DNA of 64,000 nucleotides from Phoronis australis. Taxonomy: Eukaryota; Phoronida; Phoronidae. The position numbers were made by a program, and so were the translations under genes. The stretch covers positions 573,195 through 637,194 of the forward strand of contig NMRA01000044.1 of the NCBI GenBank assembly GCA_002633005.1, read 5' to 3'. This document shows, piece by piece, positions 45,750-58,544 of the stretch (within the stretch, counting starts at the first letter, position 1; each line of letters starts with the position of its first letter). A model generated the notes under the pieces. That model did not search any database. It was given only the letters and a program-made list of their open reading frames with translations, and was not told the DNA's origin.

Positions 45750-48490
45750 ATGACATTTTGATGATGGATGTTCTTTAAGAACTTCTGGTAGGCCTACTAG
45801 TACTGCGACTACTGACTCAATTCTCACATATCCATTGTTCTTTTTTCCTTTTTGATGAAATTATTTCCTGGTAATTTTTGGCGAAAATTGTCCTCTAAAT
45901 TCTTTCAAAAGATAGTGATTCACGAACTGCTGTCTTTACGAGGAAATTAAGCCATAATCTAGGGTATGAATTAACCAAATTGGTCATCTTCGCTAGCACT
46001 AATCAGGCGATTTCTATCTCAGCACAATGCGCACATTTCGTCAGGATTTGGAGCACCGATTTAGCCGATTTAGAAATCCGTGTACAAATAAATTGAATGC
46101 TGGTAAAACCTTTAACATAGTAAAAAACACATTAATACTCCAGAAATAACCAACTGGCCTTCTCAAAATCTATCTCGCAATTCAACAGCAGGTTACACAC
46201 TCATTTCATGTCGAATGTATGCCGCACAAAATCTCTAGCACATCGTAGCCATGTACATTGAAGTATACGAAAACACAACCAACTAACCCGAGTTTCAACT
46301 TCTTTGCAAACAAAAAACAGGAACACCAGAGGGGTGTGAAAGTTGTTTTTATTCTTGAATGTTAATTTTTTGTAAGCGGACAAATGTTTTTAAATTCCCG
46401 CCTTATATCCTAACATTTCCAAAATTAAACTTTTCAAACAAACGTTTATAACAAAAACAACCGATTTTGTAAAGTCCTATACCATCTCTAGGGTACATAA
46501 TGAACCAATCCTACTCGTAATGTAACAAAAGGGTCCCGTGCGTAAGGGATACTAAGAACTGTCCTGAAATATGTGAAATGTCAAATCAGATCACGCGGTT
46601 TGGAAGTCCAGTTTTACTTTTTATGAACTTCAGTTGCACTGCACGCAATCTTTTGTGAATTTACCATAGTTGGCTACAGACTGACCCATTTTTATAAAAA
46701 CTCGCAACGCAGACAAACGTCTACACAAATTGCACCCTATGCAGCTCCAGTTTAGTCAGGTATAAATAACGCCACAAACATGGAAATTAACCGAAACACG
46801 TCTACCTTACAGATGTGACATTCCCTGGCCTCGGAAAACTCGAGAACCCGACAAAAGTACTAATGATTAAATACCGGTGATGATAATCATCCACTTACTT
46901 CACCTATACAATTGGAAATTGCCGCTAAAATGAAACTCATATGAGTAATCACCACGTGAGTCCCTAGGTCAGCCCTAATAATTATGGTAGAACTCAAGAA
47001 GCCCAAGTTGCGGTCAATCATGATGGGCATAAATAACGAAACTTACTGTATCAACAGACTAGCCAAATAAAAATAAGATACAAAGCATTGTTACACAGTG
47101 CACAATAACTGGGTTTATCATTTTTCCGCCGCAAGTGCTTGAACCAAGCAGATCACCAATAGCGCAAACCTTTTGTAAACACGCTTGATTTTTAGGGAAT
47201 CTGTTACTGCTCTTTGTATTTTCAAAACTTTAATGTGTTGCATTTAATTTATTTTATGTTCAAGTGAATGAGGCCACTTAATATAAATGCATTCAAGACG
47301 ATTGATGCATTGTAAAAACCACAAGTCATGCTCTATCAACATTAGACATAATCAGTACACCTCTTTCTTAAAAAATGGGTTAAAATTTAGAAACAAAACA
47401 CAATTTTCCATCACTTGCAACGTCGATTTTCGACATGAATGTTGGAGTAGAATATCGGTATGGGGACAGCAACACAGAATCGTACCGGCGAAGGCGATGA
47501 TTTTCGAAATTTGATTCGTTTTGTTGTATGTCTTTTTCCCCACGGTTCAGGATTACTTGTGAATCCAGGAACATGAACTGAACGAGGCAGGGTTCGTGAC
47601 AACGTTGGTGAGCGGTAACAAAGGTGTTACAACTGTCATCGATATTGTCATCTTGTCTGTTTTCATTCAACCTTCCCTGATGAAATCTTAAATGGAGAGC
47701 ACCTTCAGTAATTGACTGAGCACGGTATACTGTGTGATTTATGTTGAATTATTCAACGGTTCTTTTAAAAACCATGTCACGCTATACCTAAGGCTTATGC
47801 ACAGTACAACCAACGGCCCTTTTAAGGGCCACTTAACACTTCCCAAATGAACTGCTCACTTGTGAATGTTGAATTATAAACATACAAAGGTTAAACCAGT
47901 GAAATCGTTACAGTGGCGCATTTTTTAATCCGAACAAAATTAATATTTTTCCAAAACAAAAACGTTATATAAGTATCTTTTGCATTCACAAGTACTCCTT
48001 GGAATTTGTGCACAAACATGCTTTCGTAGTTTTCTCAGTAGGCCTATGTGAACCATAAACCACAAACTGAACTATAACTATGCTGCTATTGGGCAAGCAG
48101 ACGACATAATCAGTCGGGACCGAAGTTTGAATTATGTAATTAATTACCAGTAGCATTGCCAACACTTCTACTATTGGAAGACTTTGAATAACGTTTCAAT
48201 GCCGAAATTATTAGTTTTTTCGTTGTGCTGGACAGTAAAGTAGATGCGAGAGTTTCCCGTCAATATACACTAACCGGAAACTGCTCCAGATGAGTGGCGG
48301 CGCCTCTTGGCTAACACGGAAGTAAATGTCGGAGTTGCATATGTGTTGTCTATAATCTATTTTGGCACTTAAATCAGTAACATTTCCCCGTAAGTGACCC
48401 CCAAAATTAGGATACAACATTTGGCGATGAGGAAATCCGAACCCTCAAGTAACCAACAACTGTGTACTGTAACTTGACACCCTATCTTCC
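45750..48490. other. Intergenic, no gene recognised
   Basis: Open frames near 47287-47670 on both strands lack motifs. At 48422 the words TTTGGCGATGAGGAAATCC look like the leader just upstream of many gypsy gag genes and probably belong to the element at 48494. Confidence 0.35.
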
Positions 48491-49222
48491 GAAATGACAA
48501 CACATGTCACCGTTAACCCTGTCGGTCCCTTCGACCCACACGGCAATAATGCGAACAATTATCAACATTGGAAACGATGGATACGTGGATTTGACTTATA
48601 TGTCAACGCAGTAGGCTGCACTGACTCAAAGCAGCGTCGACAACTACTGTTGCACTGTGCAGGCCCCGAAATTCAGGATATATTTTCACTTTTGAGGGTG
48701 ATTTGAACGCGTATAGTCTTTCGAAGCAGAAACTGAATGACTGCTTCAAAGCCGTCACAAATCTGCCGCATATGAGAAACATGCTCCAACAAGCCAAACA
48801 AAGTGAGGTGAGACAGTCCTACAGTTCGTCAAACGACTACGTCAGCCCCCGAAAGACTGTGATTTTGGCGAGCGACAACACGCATTCATAACAGATCATG
48901 TCGTTGATAAGTGTCTATCGTACCAATTGCAAACAAAGCTGTTGACACAAAAGGACTTCACGCTGGGAAAGTGCCTTGAACTAGCTGCTGCAAAGGCAGG
49001 AAGCGTCAGAACAACAGGCTCAAGATATCAGTGGTACCGCAAGAGCATTCCGTGCTCTACCCTTCGGTGGTGGTAATCGTCGGTCCCCGACACACCTCAC
49101 CACACAGTACGCAACAACATTCGCGAAAGCCGCCGCCCCGCTATCAACACCACAACCAGAATCCGCCCCACCGCAACCAGAATTGACACCGATCCACAAG
49201 CTGGGCGCCCAGTGGTGACAAA

Positions 49223-49327
49223 TGCTCCCGTTGCGGACAACTCGGGCACACCGGTAGTAAGTGTCGACGTTTGGCGACTATAACCTGTTTTAAGTGCCAG
49301 AAAAGGGGGCACTGCGCCTAGCAATGC
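49223..49327 (+). pseudogene. Two CCHC zinc knuckles of the gypsy gag
   Basis: CSRCGQLGHTGSKC, then CFKCQKRGHCA, a TAG, QC. Both fit C-x2-C-x4-H-x4-C, the nucleic-acid-binding knuckle of gag nucleocapsid. The second has a stop codon in place of its twelfth residue. Confidence 0.75.
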
Positions 49328-49892
49328 CCTTCTAAGTTCAAATCCCGAAATTCTGCTAACCACGTCCAGGCCAATGCGCAGGAGAGCGAGAGTTCTTCTG
49401 ACGGATCGTACACAGACGAGTACGCCTACGCAATGGGCGATGGCGAAACACTGCAAGTCCTGATGAATGGGGTCCCCACACAAGTCGTGAATGATTCTGG
49501 AGCTTCTTGCAACATAATAAACTCTGACATTGCGTTAAAACTCGAAGAAAGTGGTCTGCAGTCACTATAATTTCGCCGGCGCATTTATCCGTACACGTCA
49601 CCTCCTCCTGTCACTGCCTTTTCACTGCCGACATATTAACACGTGGAAACTGCGTAAAGTCAGCCGAGTTCCTTGTTCTGTAGGGCGATTCCCTATCGCT
49701 GTTAGGCAGAGTGACCGCGAAGGCTCTAGGGGTGCTCACGACCAAAACCGACTACGTGAACTCAGTATCCGACAACGTGAACTCAGTATCCGTTCCAGAC
49801 AACAATAACGGAAACCCAACTAGTGTTGCAGCGATACAGCACGATATCCACAGTTCTGGAAAGGAATTGGTTGCCTGAAGGACAGTGATGTC

Positions 49893-50300
49893 ATGATACA
49901 TATTGACGAATACGTTCCGCCTGTAGCGTGCAAGCACAGTCGCGTACCGTTTCACAATCGTGCTAAAGTGGCTTCCGAGGTAGACAAGCTGTTGAGCGCC
50001 GATGCTATAGAGCGAGTCACTGGTTGTACGCCGTGGGTCTCTCGAATTGTGACTCCGCCCAAGCCGAAAAAGCCCGACGAAATCAGACTGTGAGTGGACA
50101 TGCGTGATTCCAACTAGGCAAAACGTCGCACCAGACACGTAACACTCACTATGGATGAACTCATTACCGAGCTTAGTGGTGCAGTAAGATTGACCTCCGA
50201 TCAGGATGTCATCAGCTCACTTTCCACCCTTCGTGCCGTTACATCACTGCGTTCTTGAAACACATAGGCCTTCATCAATTTAAACGTCTCTGTTGCGAAC
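49893..50300 (+). pseudogene. N-terminal part of gypsy reverse transcriptase
   Basis: ERVTGCTPWVSRIVTPPKPK, KPDEIRL, VDMRDSN, then RHVTLTMDELITELSGA and, after a frame change, KHIGLHQFKRLC. This is the well-conserved start of the Ty3/gypsy RT (TxWVSPIVxxPKP, IRLCVDMRxAN). A TGA replaces the Cys codon after IRL. The catalytic YxDD block is absent. Confidence 0.75.
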
Positions 50301-50451
50301 GCAAGAACTAAACTTCCGGTTTTACGGAACGGCCGTTTCCTCGCAGTTTGACGATTTGGTTATTAAGACTTGTAAAAACAAAATGTGTGTATCGTTCTCT
50401 GACTCATGTCATTTAAATACATTCACAACATAATTCAACCATGTTATGAGT

Positions 50452-51330
50452 CAGTGGCGGTTCTAGGATATCACAAGGGGGGGCCCAACATTTTGTCCGG
50501 CTGTAAGCATTTGCGCAAACCACGATTGTAGATGCGCATAGCACCGAATGGGGGGAGGTCGGGAAGGGGGTTTGCCCCCCTCCCGCCCAGGAGATTTTTC
50601 TGTTTTTTACTCTAAAAATCAAGCATTTTCCTTGATTTCTGATGTATTATCCAAGAAAAAAAGGCAGAAAAACACGGTGAACGTGTCACACAGGAAAAAC
50701 TGCGAGTTCCACAGACTCGTACTCACGACCTGGCTAGCAGGACGCGTGTTTTGACACTACACCACCACGCTTTCACTAATAACTTTAAACTAAGAGACCT
50801 ACTTGTTTATGGTCCACAGCGTTTGCGCGCGAAACATACTTCTTTTTGTAATGCTTATTACACGTTTTATATTTTGTGCAATCGGTTCTTAACAAATTTG
50901 TTGTATTTAAAATAGTCTTCAAATGCCCAAAAGACCGAATTTGTTTTTCGTGTTGGCAATAATGACGGGATTGCTTTGGAAATTGTGATTCACTAAGGCT
51001 TCGATTAAAATTCACATCTTACCAGCAGCTTCTGTTTTTTCATCGTCACTCAGGCTCCATTTTCTTTAAAAAATGAAGTAAATTTTCTTCATTGCACAGT
51101 GGAGCAGACGACGGAAACGGAGTCGTAGTGCGCAGCGCCACTGCCGGTCGCCTGGGATATCGCGGGAGAGCCTACATTTAGCCATAGTTCCGTTACGAAT
51201 GCGTCGTGTTCCGGATTTGACACTTGAAATTGGATCTGAGCCCCCCCCAAACACTAAAACTGCACACATTTAAAACTTTTTTTCATCCGTATAATTTTAA
51301 TTACCGCCCCCGCCCTAAATCCGCCTATGT
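50452..51330 (+). mobile_element. Long SINE/MITE copy, left arm of an inverted pair
   Basis: Begins AGTGGCGGTTCTAGGATATC and ends CCCTAAATCCGCCTATG, so its termini are inverted versions of the GGCGGATCCAGG motif. About 680 bp (50452-51130) match 53602-54316 in reverse. On its minus strand, about 50700-50765, lies a tRNA-like stretch with A box GTGGTGTAGTG and B-box-like GAGTACGAGTC. The open frames inside are chance. Confidence 0.7.
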
Positions 51331-51334
51331 GAGT

Positions 51335-52800
51335 TACTAGCGCTAGAAACGTCTTCAGCTGATTTCCCGTGACCCTTACAGTCGGATTAGCTTATTTTTT
51401 TCTATAGACCTAGTGTTTGTTTAAATTCAGTACCGTACGAATCAACTCATAAACATAAGCACATTTATTAAATACCAAAAATGAATTTGTAACAATATTT
51501 AACAATAAATATTTTGTGTAATTAACACAGCTTTGTTCCAGGGGGAAAAGCCAAAGTCTGACTAACATTGATATATCACTTGCAAAACCCGAGTGTCAAA
51601 AACTTGCTGTCACTATTACAATATGCCAAAAGTACATTCTAACATACTTATGATNGGGGGTAACAGGAAAGTCACGCAAACAAGTGTAGCGTACAGTGTG
51701 TTTGCTGTTCATTCAAAATGTCTTCTCAAATGCAACCAAAAGGGGCTTTTAATCGCCGCACATCGTACTCTATATATCTAAATGGCGTGTTTTCCACAGT
51801 TTCTTCACGGATGATACGTATGCTTCTGAAGGTAGGCATGCTCATTAAAACCTAATGTCATTTTTTTTCTCTTTCAGTGTCTGAACCTGCTCTAAATAAA
51901 AAGGATAGGTTGTTAATATCACAAATACATGAAATAGTTGTAAAGTAATGAAGAACTAAGGGTTTTATCTGCAACGTGATTTTGTTAAAATAAACTCTTC
52001 TCCTAGTTCCCTTCTATGGCTTTTTAAACAAGAAATTGAGGTCATTTTCAGTATTGCACAGGAGGTGACTATTCTCTTGAATAATAGAATCAGTTCCAAT
52101 ATTGAGCGGTAGAGAGGTAGCCTACAATTGAATTGAAGAAGTCAAAATTTGGAAGGACCAGCACTGTTATTTTCTTTAGCGTCTCTTTTGACTTTGAAGT
52201 GTTGGAGACCAACAGATATTCAATGTTCGCAAGAAAATTGAATAGCACAATTTTTGTAAATTAATTTTTTTGTACTTTATACACAGTGAAGGCAATGCAG
52301 TTTTAGTATTATAATTTTTGCCTGCAAAAGAAAAACAATTATATAATAAGGTGAAATAAAACCACCAATTGAAACAAAATACCACAAAATTCGAAATCAG
52401 AGAACAGGAGAGGGAAAGACTGAAATACTTAAATTTTCCTCAAGTATTGATAGGTGTTCTGTCAGATGTTTTTTGTGGTTATCGGATAGCTTAACTGTAC
52501 TCAGATTGAATTGTAATGCATAGTTACTTAGGGAAATCCAGCATCACATTCCTTACTGATGTTTGTACAGAGTTAGTAAAACAGACAAACAAAAGCCACC
52601 TGCATCTTGCAACGCTGTCAAGACATCTTGACTGGCCATGTGGTGGCGATACAGGAAAGAAATTACCTCCTAGATATCTGTCTTTGCTATTTGTACCTGA
52701 ACGACACACAGTTGCGCTTGTGTTAGAAAGAACAACAATGCACAGTTTGTCACTTCTAACCATAGAGCATCCATTTATATTAATGCATAATAGTTTGTCG
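51335..52800. other. No gene recognised between the inverted arms; single N at 51655
   Basis: No motif-bearing frame. It may hold the later exon(s) of the minus-strand exon at 52814-52892, but I could not pick one. Confidence 0.3.
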
Positions 52801-52813
52801 GAGTGAAACTTAC

Positions 52814-52892
52814 ACTTGTTGCTAGCAGACTGTGTTTCCGAAACGACAGCAAAGCCGATTATGACAGCACACACAAAATAGACATTTTTCAT
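52814..52892 (-). CDS. Possible first coding exon of a small secreted protein
   Basis: Minus-strand ATG (52892) after GGAAAACAAAA gives MKNVYFVCAVIIGFAVVSET, QSASNK, a classic signal peptide with a likely cleavage after TQS, then stops at a GTAAGT donor (first base 52813). Reading through the donor gives no recognisable domain. The upstream frame to 53129 is not needed. Supported by signal peptide plus strong donor only; the product is unknown. Confidence 0.35.
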
Positions 52893-53588
52893 TTTTGTTT
52901 TCCCAGTTCCAATGAGTAAGCAACAGGGGGTGTGGGAAACTCCTGCCTTAACTTTACAATCGTTAAATGAAAATTGGCAACACAAATATACAGTGGAATT
53001 GATGTTTACAATGTCAAACAGGAAAAAAGATAACATATATAACATAAAGTGTTGTGTGTACATTTGTGAGAAAGGAATACAAAAACACCCTTTGCATACT
53101 ATTTTTCCAAAATAGGGTTTTTCAACCAATTTTGATATTGTAGAATTTTCTCTTAATTTATCTTACTTGAGAATTGATACAGGAAATCCTATAGCTTGAG
53201 CATCAACATATTGCACTTATAAAATTTCCACATTTAAAACAATCCAACGTTTAACAAGGGTAATTTCATCAATGGTGTGCACTGCTTTCCAAGAGGACCA
53301 GGGCTACTGCACTTCAGAGTGTACCAGGTGCTTGAAATAACAGCATCACCATGTTCAATGATTTATATTCATCATGACATATATTTACTAATGGCAAAAA
53401 CTTTGCCTCCGAATCAATATTCCGGGATGTCATGTCTTTGTCTTGTCTTATAAATCATGATACAGCACCATGTTTGTGTAAATTTTCTACGTGATGAAAA
53501 ACCAAAAAAAAAAATAAACAGCAGCAGTGACATTTTTGGAAAGTAGGCATCAACTGACATACAGTAACCTACATGAAGGTAAGTCAAA

Positions 53589-53601
53589 NNNNNNNNNNNN
53601 N
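53589..53601. other. Assembly gap (13 N)
   Basis: Run of N directly before the right inverted arm, where the second copy of a long repeat begins; the join may be wrong. Confidence 0.99.
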
Positions 53602-54316
53602 CACTACGACTCCGTTTCCGTCGTCTGCTCCACTGTGCAATGAAGAAAATTTACTTCATTTTTTAAAGAAAATGGAACCTGAGTGACGATGAAAAAACAG
53701 AAGCTGCTGGTAAGATGTGAATTTTAATCGAAGCCTTAGTGAATCACTCAGAAACTCGCAATACTCTCTTTGCCAAACCTTATCATAAGACGATTTCCAA
53801 AGCAATCCCGTCATTATTGCCAACACGAAAAACGGATCTGTCTTTTGGCATTTGAAGACTATTTTAAATACGACAAATTTGTTAAGAATCGATGGCACAA
53901 CATATAAAACGTGCAATAAGCATTACAAAAAGAAGTAGGTTTCGCGCGCAAACGCTATGGACCATAAACAAGTAGGTTTCTTAGTATGAGATTAGTAGTA
54001 AATCGTGGTGGTGTAGTGGTAACGCACGCGCGCACTATTCGCCAGGTCGTAAGTTAGAGTCTTTCAAACTTGCAGTTTTTCCTGTTTGACACTTTTTTCT
54101 TTTTTTCTTGCCCTTTTTTCTTGGACAATACTTCAGGAATCAAGGAAAATGCTTGATTTTTAGAGGTAAAAACAGAAAAATTTCCTGGGCGGGAGGGGGG
54201 CAAACCCCCCCATTCGGTGCTATGCGCATCTATAATCGTGGTTCAGTTTGCGCAAATGCTTACAGCCGGACAAAATGTTGTGCCCCCCTTTGTGATATCC
54301 TAGATCCGCCACTGGG
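53602..54316 (-). mobile_element. Long SINE/MITE copy, right arm of an inverted pair
   Basis: Reverse complement of 50452-51130 with modest divergence: ends GTGATATCCTAGATCCGCCA. The tRNA-like part reads GTGGTGTAGTGGTAACGCAC near 54007. It begins exactly after the 13-N gap (53589-53601), so its outer 200 bases are unknown. Confidence 0.7.
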
Positions 54317-54408
54317 AACTATCCGATGATTTAAGGATGAACGGCAGTTGCCGATTTGTCACGATTTCATAACTTTCTGCCGTTCATACGTAACTCATCG
54401 GATAGTTC
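54316..54408. repeat. 93-bp foldback element
   Basis: GAACTATCCGATGATTTAAG at 54316 onward pairs with its near complement ending 54408 over about 33 bases, including GGATGAACGGCAG. It abuts the end of the SINE/MITE arm, as if inserted at its terminus. Confidence 0.6.
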
Positions 54409-54419
54409 TTAGCGGGATC

Positions 54420-57400
54420 AAGTAGTTGCTCCGGACGGGCTTTTGGGGAAGATTCTTTTTCTGTCACAGCGAATTTCTTGCGAACTCGGGGAAGCAGGAC
54501 ACCGTAAATGGTAATGGGAGAAAGAATTCCTCTGGTTTGTTGAACGCCTGTTTTGTGTAAATTAATTGAGTTTCATGTTTGTTATGGACGGCTGAAGTGA
54601 AGCACCCGTAGAATTTCTAGTCCTGAGTGCCATACCTTGTAGTATTATATACTGTTTTGTGGATGATCAGAAGCTGAGGACGCCTTTGGTCGCAGTATTC
54701 GGGCCGAATCAACAACAACTTGTCAAGCCTAGTTCCAGAGCGTTTTGTAGCAAAATCTGATCGACTTGTATGGCTGGCATACGCAATTTATTTTGCATAA
54801 AACACAACAAGTCAGTTTGAAACTAAAAAAATTGCTTGAAATATGCGAAGTAAACACCAAAGCTTACGTTCGTTACTACACGAAACCATGACACCGGAAG
54901 TTATGACTCCTGCAAACGTAGTTTTGCGTGAGGCCGCGTGACTTCAGGGAGCTGCGAATCTCATAACGAGTATCTATTGTCAAATCAATCATTTTTCGTC
55001 GATTCTGTTCGACAACTCAATCGTTTTTCGTCAATTCTCTTGGCTGTTTAGTGAACTAGCTAAAATCTTCCTACTGAGGGCGAAGTCTGTCACCTCTAAA
55101 TCAAAGACGTTAACGAGACTAATCTCATTAGCCGCCGCCAATATTGTGGCATGGACAGAAGTGACACCTAGCGGGTGTGTGTGTGTGCTCTGAAGAAGTA
55201 CGCGAGACGTTGACTACCACGAGCCCTTTCGAAGTATTTATTGTGTAGCCCTACGCAATGATCTAACACTCAAAGAAAAAAACAAGCTCCCTACAAGCCC
55301 GGCATAAAAACTTGGCAGCTGATCGTCTTGTTAGTTTGTCAACAACTGAAAAATAGGTTCAAAAAAGGTTAATTACTGTACATTCGCACGCAGGTAATGT
55401 AGAGACATAAAGGAAATGTTTTCCGAACTACATAAAATATCTACATTTCAGTGTCATTGTCTTTTCGATATGAGCCGACAAAACCTCCCAGGCCCTAGCA
55501 GCTTGAGAATTTCAGCCAAAACATCCGGAATCTTGTCTGTGCACTGGCTAAAGTGACCGTTTAAGCAATGCGTGGGTTACAGGTTTACATTGCCTTATGT
55601 TAGCGATATTTTAAACCTCCTAGTATTTATTCTGGATATTTCCTGGGTTCCTTAAAGAGTTCCCATCATAATTTTCGTAGCTTTTGAGGTTTCAGTTAGC
55701 TAAATACGAAATGAAAACCATAAAGTAGATAAGCACTTTTGATGCCAAATAGTAGTGAATGCTTTCATTTTGAAGAAAAGTTACAGGGTAGTTATTTCCA
55801 AGTACTGATGTAATGGATGGAAAACGTTTGGTCACTTAGATTACTAGTTCTCTCTAGTAAAGGAAACAGTTTTAAATGTAACGATTCATTACTTGAAAAG
55901 AGATAAAAAGATGAAAACAACGATAATTGTGCATTGAACTTCTAACGTTTCCTGAAAAAAGTTAAATAACAAATATTTGATATTGTAGTTACCGAGGTAT
56001 CACTGCCTGAATTGCAGACGATGTAATATTTAGCAACTGAATTCTGAGACACTAGTGTCATACAATTAACAGTTTTGTTCCAGATGTTACGTTTTTACCT
56101 GATTGCATTTTGAGTTTTATTTATCCTGATGCAATTATATTACTTTAAGCTATTTTGGGAATGTTAAAAGATCGAACCAAGGAGTGTAGTACAATAGGAG
56201 CATGGTGTGCAGGAAATCCCACTCCGCCTTCTTGCCATTCGCTGCCATGGTTATCGGTCGAAAAACTGGCGCCCCATTCGGTGAATATGCAAAAGTAATT
56301 CAGCGGCGGGAGTCCGAGCCATGTAAATACCGATAAATTCATAACTTATTGACGTTCGACATTAAATAAAATTACTGGACGATTAAAATGGGTAAAATAC
56401 GAATGTTTACATTCACATGACAATAACATGTGTGTTTTAACCAATATTAAAGTGTAACAAACGGTAAGATTTTTTGCTGTCATTCTCCTGAAGCTCCCTT
56501 CAAATGCCATGGTTTTGGTTCATGTTTGAGTTTTTAATACGGCAAAATATTACTGTTCCTAATTATATTTGACACCTCCATGGACAACATGATTTTAGTG
56601 GTTGCTCCAGAAGTTTCAGGAAGTAATTGCACGAAGGTGCCAGGAAGGACGTATATGGAAGGAGTGCAAAACACGTAAAAACCAAAAGGTGTGGCACATG
56701 GGTGTTGAGCACCTCCCATGGTCACAAACTTTGGTTGCTAGATCCCCTTGACCATTGACAACACGTGCTGAGGTGGTGATAAGACTTGGCTCTCGTTTTG
56801 TGCCAGCCCCCAAGGATTTTTTGTAATGACCGGTATCCATACCCCTGTGGTCATGTAAGTACCATCCTGGGTATTTTCCAACTTTACATAACAAGGTGCT
56901 CCCCGCTCATTGCTCGTTACATCTCAACCCAATAATTTTGCACGTGTTCCCTGTTCAATGCACCAGGCTATTAGCAATGTAGACATCTATTTTGTGCAGT
57001 GTTACACCTGTAAGAAGAAGAAAGCAAGGCAATTCATCACTGCCACTACATTGTAATCCATTCTGATCCACTTTCACATATAATTTTAAAACATTCCATT
57101 ATTTCTTAGTGACATGCCAGTACAGGATAAACTCTCTACTCTCTGAAAAAAGACCTGGATGACAAGATCGAAATTTAATTTCATATACCCACTGTTTCTT
57201 TTATCAATAACACAAACTATTTCAGGTACGTTACAGCCTGAACACAAGATCATATCTGTTACCCAGCTACAACTGGGGCTTGTGTTAATCACAATCTCGA
57301 AAAACGTACAAAATAGGTGACACATACACAATGAAAATAAAAATAAAGTAAAAATAAAAATAAAAAAGTTGCCTAACAATTAATTCACTAGGAAGCAACA

Positions 57401-58455
57401 GGTAATTTCGCATAAGAAATGTGTTATCAATAAAGCTCAGGTGTTTGTCATCAAGAAAACAAACTGATTCTGAATCCTTAGTTCAACCCGGGCAAACCAA
57501 CATGACCTAAGCAAATAAGGCTGTTCTGAGAACATGGTAAAGAACACAAGAGTAGAGAAAATGGGTTTCATCCTCTACGCAGGAAACAGAACAAAAATCA
57601 CACAAACGCTCCTCATTACGAGTAAAAATGCCAAAATGGCCAGTTTCAACTTTCAGCGTCAAGACTCCATATCTAAATTGAGAATATATGGACTATTTTT
57701 TCTCTAGAAGTGCTAACTTTTATATAACATTCTGTGCGATAGTTTGCTTAAATAATTTAGCTTGGGCTTGATCAACATTTCAGCCCTTCATTTAAACTCT
57801 GAAAAATCCACCAGTTTCACTTTGGCACTTTCCAAATCACAAGCTAACCTTTCATAAAATGCTTCAATCTCATCAACCTTAGTAGAAACTTGAAAATAGT
57901 TTTTGACCAATTATCCTTTCTACATGTGATGTCCCAGTAAAATACTTTTTGTGAGACAATAAGCAGACATGCAAATAAGTCTATTCCAGAACCATAATAT
58001 ACATAATTTCCAGAGAACATTTTGACATTTTCATTTTTGGTTTACTCGGGACATCAAATATTGTTGGCACTGCACTTCATACCAGCTTGTTCTTCATACG
58101 AGCATTCATGAATATGGACTCGTCGAATTGACGAGAGCATAACTTGCAATTCTTAGACCAGTAGGTTGCATCTCTATTCAATGATCATAAGGTCGCTTTC
58201 ATCTAACAGAATTCAATGAGAGACCCAGGAACAAACCTTATGCTCACCAGGCTCCTACACTACACTACAGTAGCCCAGTCGTACTGAGCTGTCTTTGTGT
58301 CAACTAAAAACAGGGACTCAAATGTCAATCCAGGGATAATTTAGGGTGGCATCATTGGCGCATAGAAGTTTTCATTGATGCACTGGTGTTGCTTAACTTC
58401 GGCAAACTAGCGTAGATCTCTTCACCGAGACCCACAGATTCTCTAACTTGACTCA
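54420..58455. other. Intergenic, no gene recognised
   Basis: A 92-codon minus-strand frame (56616-56894) and a 97-codon one (57086-57379) have no motifs. Short (GT)n near 55175 and an AAAAT-rich stretch at 57335-57365 are simple repeats. Confidence 0.35.
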
Positions 58456-58509
58456 TAGATTTGAGGCATTGTGGCTGTGGCTGTGGCCGTGTCACCGTCA
58501 TACTGAACC

Positions 58510-58519
58510 ATGGCCAAGG
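58510..58519 (+). CDS. Possible very short first coding exon (MAK-G)
   Basis: ACCATGGCCAAGG has a near-ideal start context and runs straight into a GTAAGTTTTT donor, after a GC-rich TGTGGCTGTGGCTGTGGCCG leader. No second exon was identified, and a retrotransposon tail begins 25 bases later. Weak. Confidence 0.18.
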
Positions 58520-58544
58520 GTAAGTTTTTCTAAAATTATCCCTT

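Larger units (their letters stand above)
48494..50300 (+). mobile_element. Broken Ty3/gypsy-type retrotransposon: gag, protease, start of RT
   Basis: A gag-like start (ATG 48494; VNPVGPFDPHGNNANNYQHW, then KRWIRGFDLYVNAVGCTDSK) is followed across frame changes by two CCHC zinc knuckles (49223-49327), a retropepsin motif VNDSGASCNII (about 49486-49518) and the opening of a reverse transcriptase (49893-50300). Several stops (one within the second knuckle) and frame shifts make it dead. It is cut off before the catalytic part of RT; no integrase or LTR was found. The order gag-PR-RT is that of Metaviridae-type elements. Confidence 0.8.
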
